Shown: positions 8,526-13,038 of the stretch, piece by piece
Position numbering within the stretch: position 1 is the first letter of the stretch
Layout: each line of letters begins with the position of its first letter
Source: Euperipatoides rowelli
Lineage: Eukaryota; Onychophora; Udeonychophora; Euonychophora; Peripatopsidae
DNA length: 13,038 bases
Strand: one strand, 5' to 3'
Assembly: GCA_003024985.2 (NCBI GenBank)
Contig: PXIH01S0005653.1
Made by a program: the position numbers and the translations under genes
The notes under the pieces: generated by a model
The model's input: only the letters and a program-made list of their open reading frames with translations
What the model was told of the DNA's origin: nothing
Databases searched by the model: none

Positions 8526-10086
8526 TTTCATCTAGTTATTTCTAGAAATTATGGAATTTAATATGTTATGAACTATTAGAATTATTTTTAATATTATACT
8601 TCATAAAGAGTTAAAAAAATAATGTATTCTTCTTGCACTGAAATTTTTAAAAAAATAAATTTAAGATTCTGTCAGTTAGCACCCTCGCCCCTCACTTTCT
8701 GTTTTTAAACCTCAGTTAAATCTGCTTGCTATGAATAATGAATGGGATTAATAGATAATAAATCATTCCCATTATTTAATTTATTTTCCTGTTTGCCGGT
8801 TGGGTGGGAATTAAAATGCAGAGTTATTAAAAATATTTTAATGCTCTTACTGCAAAGAAAAAGGTCTTCACCATTATATTATTATTCTCAGAATTTCTAA
8901 TTTCTTATTGGAGTGTTTGTAGAAATCGATGAGGGGAAAATAAAGATGGAACTTGAAATGACCCAGTAGCTGTGTTGAAGTATGTCAGGATATTATGAGT
9001 AATTTCATGTCTTAATACAATTTATCTAACATTAGAGTTATCCATCTTAATTTAAAGATTCGTTATAAATGGAACACTTTTCAAAAAGATTTAATAATGG
9101 TTCTTTAAGACCTCTTGTTGTAATGGTTGTTTAAGTCTCCTTAGTGTGATGAATAGCTACAGAAGCGGGAGGCAATGAGAAGAAAAAAAAATAAACATGA
9201 GCACAAATGAATTTGTGAAATTGATTGATTAATAAAATGTATATCTATTTACAATTACGATAAAATTTTAAGGAGCACTTTGAAAAAAAAAAATCGGTTT
9301 GAAATGTTACGACTTAATAAATTTATTGTTATGGATTATTCTCTCATGGATTAAAACGTATGGATTTTTTTTTAATATATATACAGTATATTTTGTAATT
9401 AAAAGTAAATTTCTTAATTTTAAAAAGTTTTAAATTTACAACTTATGAATTCAACATTAAATTGATAATAAAAATAGTCACATGACTATCTTTTTATTTA
9501 TGTTGTCATTAATCTGGTCTGTCAATGTATAATATGCTTTATTGAAGAAATAAAGATTATTTAATTTATATTAAGTTATATTATTATGAACTATAAAATC
9601 TTTTTTATTTTTCAATAATAAAACAACCAAGTTTATTCACTCTGAAATCAAAACTACCATGGACAAGCAATCTGGTTGAACTAAATACAAGCAAAACAAA
9701 CAAATGCGACATAATGACAGTGGTTTGCAGAAGCAAGCAACCATGTGCAAACACAGCAACAAAAGGAGAAAATAAATAAATATTCCAAAGTAAACTCGTG
9801 AAAAACAGTCCAAGTGGAATGTTTATGTCATATCAAAAGTGATTAAAGGTCTGAGGTTCTAAAAAATTGTGATCCAATTTACAAAATTTTGCTAAAAATA
9901 TTTTTAAGTAGCTTAGCCTAATGACCCTAATGTTCTAAAAAAGTCTCAAACATCTAGTTTTCAAAATGGAAAATAGGCATATAGCTAACAGTGTTATATT
10001 GTCTTCTTACTAGAATTGAGCAATAAGATATCCTGAAGTTAGTTATGATTACTCATCTCCACCTGAAGTTGGTTATCAATCCATAT
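8526..10086. other. AT-rich non-coding stretch, no gene seen
   Basis: This is the longest featureless part of the window. It has A-runs (9181-9191, 9283-9293) and a T-run (9365-9373) followed by TATATATA. A partial inverted repeat of AATGAATGGGATTA against TCATTCCCATTA (about 8739-8775) is the only structure I noticed, and it may be chance. No coding region, RNA gene or transposon ends are supportable. Confidence 0.55.
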
Positions 10087-11050
10087 TCTAGACTGGAAAG
10101 CCCTAATGTCTCTGTATATTGGTAAGATTTGATACTCTTCAACCACTCATCCTAGCACAATGATGTTTGATTTACTTGAAAGCCCTATTGGTAAGGTTTG
10201 ATACTACTCCTTAACCACTCATTCTAGCACAATGATGTTTGATTTACTTAAAAGTCCTAATGTATGTCTATTTGTAAAGTTTGATACTACTCAACCACTG
10301 ATCCTAGCACAATATTTGATTTAATCGAAAACCCAAAATGTCTATATTGGTAAGATTTGATACTCCTCCTCAACCACGCATCATAGAACAATGATGATTG
10401 ATTTACTTGAAAGCCCTAATGCCTTTATATTGGTAAGGTTTGATACTCATCCTCAACATCTCATCCTAGCACAATGTTGTTTGATTTACTTGAAAGCCCT
10501 AATGTCTGTATATTGGTAAGATCTGATACTCCTGAACCACTCATCCTAGCACAATGATGTTTTATTTATTTGAAAGCCCTAATGTCTGTATATTGGTAAA
10601 GTTTGATACTCCTCATCCACTCATCCTAGCAAAATGAAGTTTTATTTACTTGAAAGCCTTAATGTTATTATATTGGTATGATACTCCTCAACCATTCATC
10701 CTAGCACAATGATGTTTGATTTACTCGAATGCCCTAATGTCAGTATATGGGGGAAGGTTTGATATTCCCCATCAACCATCAACCTAGCACAATGATGTTT
10801 AATTTACTTGAAAGCCATCATGTCTTTATTGAATATTGATAAGGTATAATACTCCTCCTCAACCACTCATCCTGGCACAATGTTTGATTTACTTGAAAGC
10901 CCTAATGTCTGTATATTTGTAAGGCTTTATACTCCTCAACATTCATCTTAGCGCAATGATGTTTTGTTTACTCAAAAGCCCTAAATGTCTGTATATTGAT
11001 AAGATTTGATACTCCTCAACCACTCATTCTAGCACAATGATGTTTGATTT
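10087..11050 (+). repeat. 80-bp-unit minisatellite, about 12 units
   Basis: The unit carries, in order, CTAGCACAATGATGTTTGAT, TTACTTGAAAGCCCTAATGT, CTGTATATTGGTAAGGTTTG and ATACTCCTCAACCACTCATC. Counting CTAGCACAATG-type anchors (10152, 10224, 10304, 10383, 10466, 10546, 10626, 10701, 10784, 10872, 10949, 11029) gives steps of 72 to 88 bp, mean about 80. The first unit begins at about 10087 inside the GAAAGCCCTAATG part, and the last ends after GATGTTTGATTT. Units differ by substitutions and small indels, and the varying length excludes a maintained reading frame. It is an old, diverged tandem array with no evident function. Confidence 0.95.
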
Positions 11051-11931
11051 GAACACCCTGCTAAAGCAGGTATGACATGTAATTTTGGGTTCCTTGCCAC
11101 CTTCCTTGCCCCATGGTTTAATTTTTAAACATTTTTGGTAAAGGAGTTCAAAGTTTGCTGGCCAAAGGTATAATAATCTCAAGCTACAATTACTTCAGAA
11201 ACAGCATGTGATGTATTTTTTAAACGTATTTGCATCCACTAGATGACTTCTTTTGCTATTTCATAAGTGAAATGGTTTTAAAAAATAACTGTTTTAGCCC
11301 TATTTATGACATGAAAAGGCTTCTCTGTCAATTAGCTCAACCATTAACATTGTTAAATACTAGTGTTTTCCCAATATTCCAAAATCTCTTCCCATTACAG
11401 AACATTTTTCACAAAGTTCATCTCAGCTGAAATCATGTGGTTTCATTTATTGACTTGATTAGTTTTTAGTTGTTTTGAGACTATAAATTCCCAAATGAAT
11501 TTTATATTTATTAAGTAATGTTAAATTACTTGCATAAAATGCTTCTACTAACAGCAGATGTTGTTTTGAATCTCACATCCTGATTTATCTTTTGAATGAG
11601 TAGAAGTGAATTTAATGGCCTGTATATGTGTCTAATCATGTATGGGTTATTTATTAAATAAGAAGAAGAAGAAGAAAAAAATATATCTCTTCATAATGTA
11701 AATAAATGAATCAGAAATTAAATAACAGTAAATCACTTTAATATATTTTAATGTGTGTATTTTTAAAGTTTAAAGTTTTGATTTTGGAAGAGTTTAATTT
11801 TTCATGACAAGGAAGGTAAGTTAAATCTTCAAAGAGCATTTTGTTATATAAAAAGAAACGAAAATCTTGTGTGAGTTGTCATTTACCCAAATAGCATTTA
11901 GTATTAGTGCAGTAAATACAGAAACATAAAT
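11051..11931. other. AT-rich non-coding stretch, no gene seen
   Basis: The stretch holds a short (GAA)n run (about 11663-11675). The open frame at 11230-11430 (plus) has no recognisable domain and is probably chance. No RNA gene or transposon ends were recognised between the minisatellite and the hAT element. Confidence 0.55.
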
Positions 11932-11939
11932 ACAAGATT
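11932..11939 (+). repeat. Left 8-bp target-site duplication of the hAT element
   Basis: ACAAGATT directly precedes the left end CAGTGTCGGCA and is repeated exactly at 12356-12363. Confidence 0.9.
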
Positions 11940-12355
11940 CAGTGTCGGCAAGTCCTGCCGGCTGGCCGGCGATCACCGCGGGCCAGGGGGCCGGGCCCTT
12001 TGTAAAAAAAAATTTGAAAAAAAAAATTAAAAATTTTTCTTTTTTAAATTTTATTTAGGTAATTAACAAAAAAATAAAAGTTATCATGAAATCAGGGCCC
12101 TCACATTGAAGGGGTGGATGGGTCTGTAGTCCAAGTGCCCACCCACTCCCCCCATGTTTGAACAAAATACATAAGAAACTATGTACAGTAATTATGACCA
12201 GAATGATAGGATGGGGGACACATAGGCTCGGTAAAGGTAAACCAGGGAACTTTATAGGGATGGTTAGTGGAAACAAAATGAGCCTACAACTAAAAAAAAA
12301 AAGCTTATCAAATTTAAAAAAAGCTGCGGGCCCAAAAGACAGCCTGCCGACACTG
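11940..12355. mobile_element. Non-autonomous hAT-type element (416 bp)
   Basis: The element is bounded by perfect 11-bp terminal inverted repeats, CAGTGTCGGCA at the left and TGCCGACACTG at the right, and flanked by a perfect 8-bp duplication (ACAAGATT). An 8-bp duplication together with CAGTG ends is the signature of the hAT superfamily. P-type elements also make 8-bp duplications but have other ends. The left subterminal region (about 11945-11998) is very GC-rich, with GCCGGCTGGCCGGC and GGGGGCCGGGCCC, in contrast to the AT-rich locus. The interior has A-rich runs and a C-rich block around 12138-12153. The frames at 12055-12276 (minus) and 12158-12376 (plus) do not show a transposase domain, and the second runs out through the right end, so neither is called a gene. 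The intact duplication points to a relatively recent insertion. Confidence 0.92.
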
Positions 12356-12363
12356 ACAAGATT
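12356..12363 (+). repeat. Right 8-bp target-site duplication of the hAT element
   Basis: ACAAGATT directly follows the right end CACTG and matches 11932-11939 at all eight positions. Confidence 0.9.
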
Positions 12364-13008
12364 TAAAGTACGTTGATTGAATGGATTACCTTGTTTGGGG
12401 AAATGAGGGAATTAAAATCATTGAATTTGCTCAATGAGCAAAATACATAATCTATTCAGGCAAGACAAACCTTTAAGACTCATTTATATTTTACGGAACA
12501 GGTTTCAAATCCGTTAAATCCATCTCATAAATGGAGAGATATGTTCATATTTTTCTGCAGGGTTGGGTGCGTTATCAATGAAATTTCTTTTTGAAAATAG
12601 CCAATCATATTCTTCTTCTAATTTCCGACAGTTGTTATGGTTTTTAGTTTTATGTATCAAAATTAATTCAAAGGAATTTCTAGTATTACAGAAAAAAAAT
12701 TTAGTTTTACTTTCTTTAAAATGGAAAAAACGTAAAATAGTTTATTTTAATTTGATTACATTTTTATAATTTGGATTTCAATTAATATTACTAAGTGTAT
12801 AACAATAAAATTATTAAAATGTGTATGAATTCCTTATTTTTTCTTTTTATGAATAAAGTATTTTTTTTTAAAAAAATCCATTTTCCACTACGTGTTATTT
12901 TTTTAAAACATAACCTGCTTATCAATGTGCTAATTGGAATAGCGTGTTCTGAAGCCAGTATTAGCGACATCTAACGTCCTTATTCAAAACTGTTTTCTCT
13001 TCTCTTAG
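12364..13008. other. AT-rich non-coding stretch, no gene seen
   Basis: The only longer frame (12563-12769, plus) is rich in K, L, S and F, as expected from AT-rich chance translation, and has no domain I recognise. T and A runs occur at 12861-12876 and 12899-12906. No RNA gene or element ends were recognised. Confidence 0.55.
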
Positions 13009-13038
13009 ATCACACACACACACACACACACACACACA
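13009..13038. repeat. (CA)n microsatellite, runs off the right edge
   Basis: At least 14 uninterrupted CA dinucleotides run to the last base of the window, so the true length is unknown. It is likely length-variable between individuals. Confidence 0.95.

Noticed and set aside
8270-8545. 91-codon plus-strand frame
   Set aside because: It is antisense to the RTE-like LINE remnant, whose minus-strand translation carries the recognisable motifs.
8739-8775. Partial inverted repeat AATGAATGGGATTA/TCATTCCCATTA
   Set aside because: It is short and interrupted, with no target duplication or matching outer ends. It is compatible with chance in AT-rich DNA.
12055-12376. Overlapping frames on both strands inside the hAT element
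   Set aside because: Neither shows a hAT dimerisation or zinc-finger motif, and the plus-strand frame runs out through the right terminal repeat. They are chance frames in a non-autonomous element.

Overview
The window looks like non-coding DNA from an animal nuclear genome, made mostly of transposon debris and tandem repeats. It is strongly AT-rich, full of homopolymer A/T runs, and has three isolated N calls (3179, 4105, 5781), as in a draft assembly. I found no host protein-coding gene, no tRNA or rRNA gene and no CRISPR array. The open frames in the window are short (under 100 codons). Only two relate to something recognisable. One (7596-7799, minus) is a piece of a decayed retrotransposon. 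The other (3873-4061, plus) is a chance reading of a minisatellite. The mix of RTE-like and CR1/Jockey-like LINEs, small inverted-repeat elements with TTAGGG-like cores, a hAT element and long minisatellites would fit a marine invertebrate, perhaps a mollusc such as a cephalopod. That placement is a low-confidence inference from general impression.

Layout. 1-205 is a degenerate (GAT/AAT)n repeat. 955-1228 and about 2243-2416 are two short inverted-repeat elements with different ends but a related central core that contains degenerate telomere-like GGTTAGGGTT motifs. 3741-4679 is a 20-bp-unit minisatellite of about 47 units, with an exact 131-bp duplication whose two halves meet at an N. 5761-6858 is a 1.1-kb non-autonomous DNA transposon with 21-bp inverted ends and TTAA-like target sites.

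7018-8525 is a cluster of dead LINE pieces, all on the minus strand. It holds a 70-bp RTE-like 3' tail, a CR1/Jockey-like reverse-transcriptase C-terminal region, and a longer RTE-like C-terminal region with its own 3' tail. 10087-11050 is an 80-bp-unit minisatellite of about 12 units. 11940-12355 is a hAT-type MITE with perfect 11-bp inverted ends and a perfect 8-bp target duplication, the clearest and probably youngest insertion here. A (CA)n microsatellite runs off the right edge. The stretches between are AT-rich intergenic or intronic sequence in which I see no supportable feature.

No set of genes works together here. The best leads are the two core-sharing MITEs, the GC-rich hAT element, the N-joined duplication in the minisatellite, and a compact inverted repeat inside the 1.1-kb transposon. 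I do not see evidence for a new multi-gene system.
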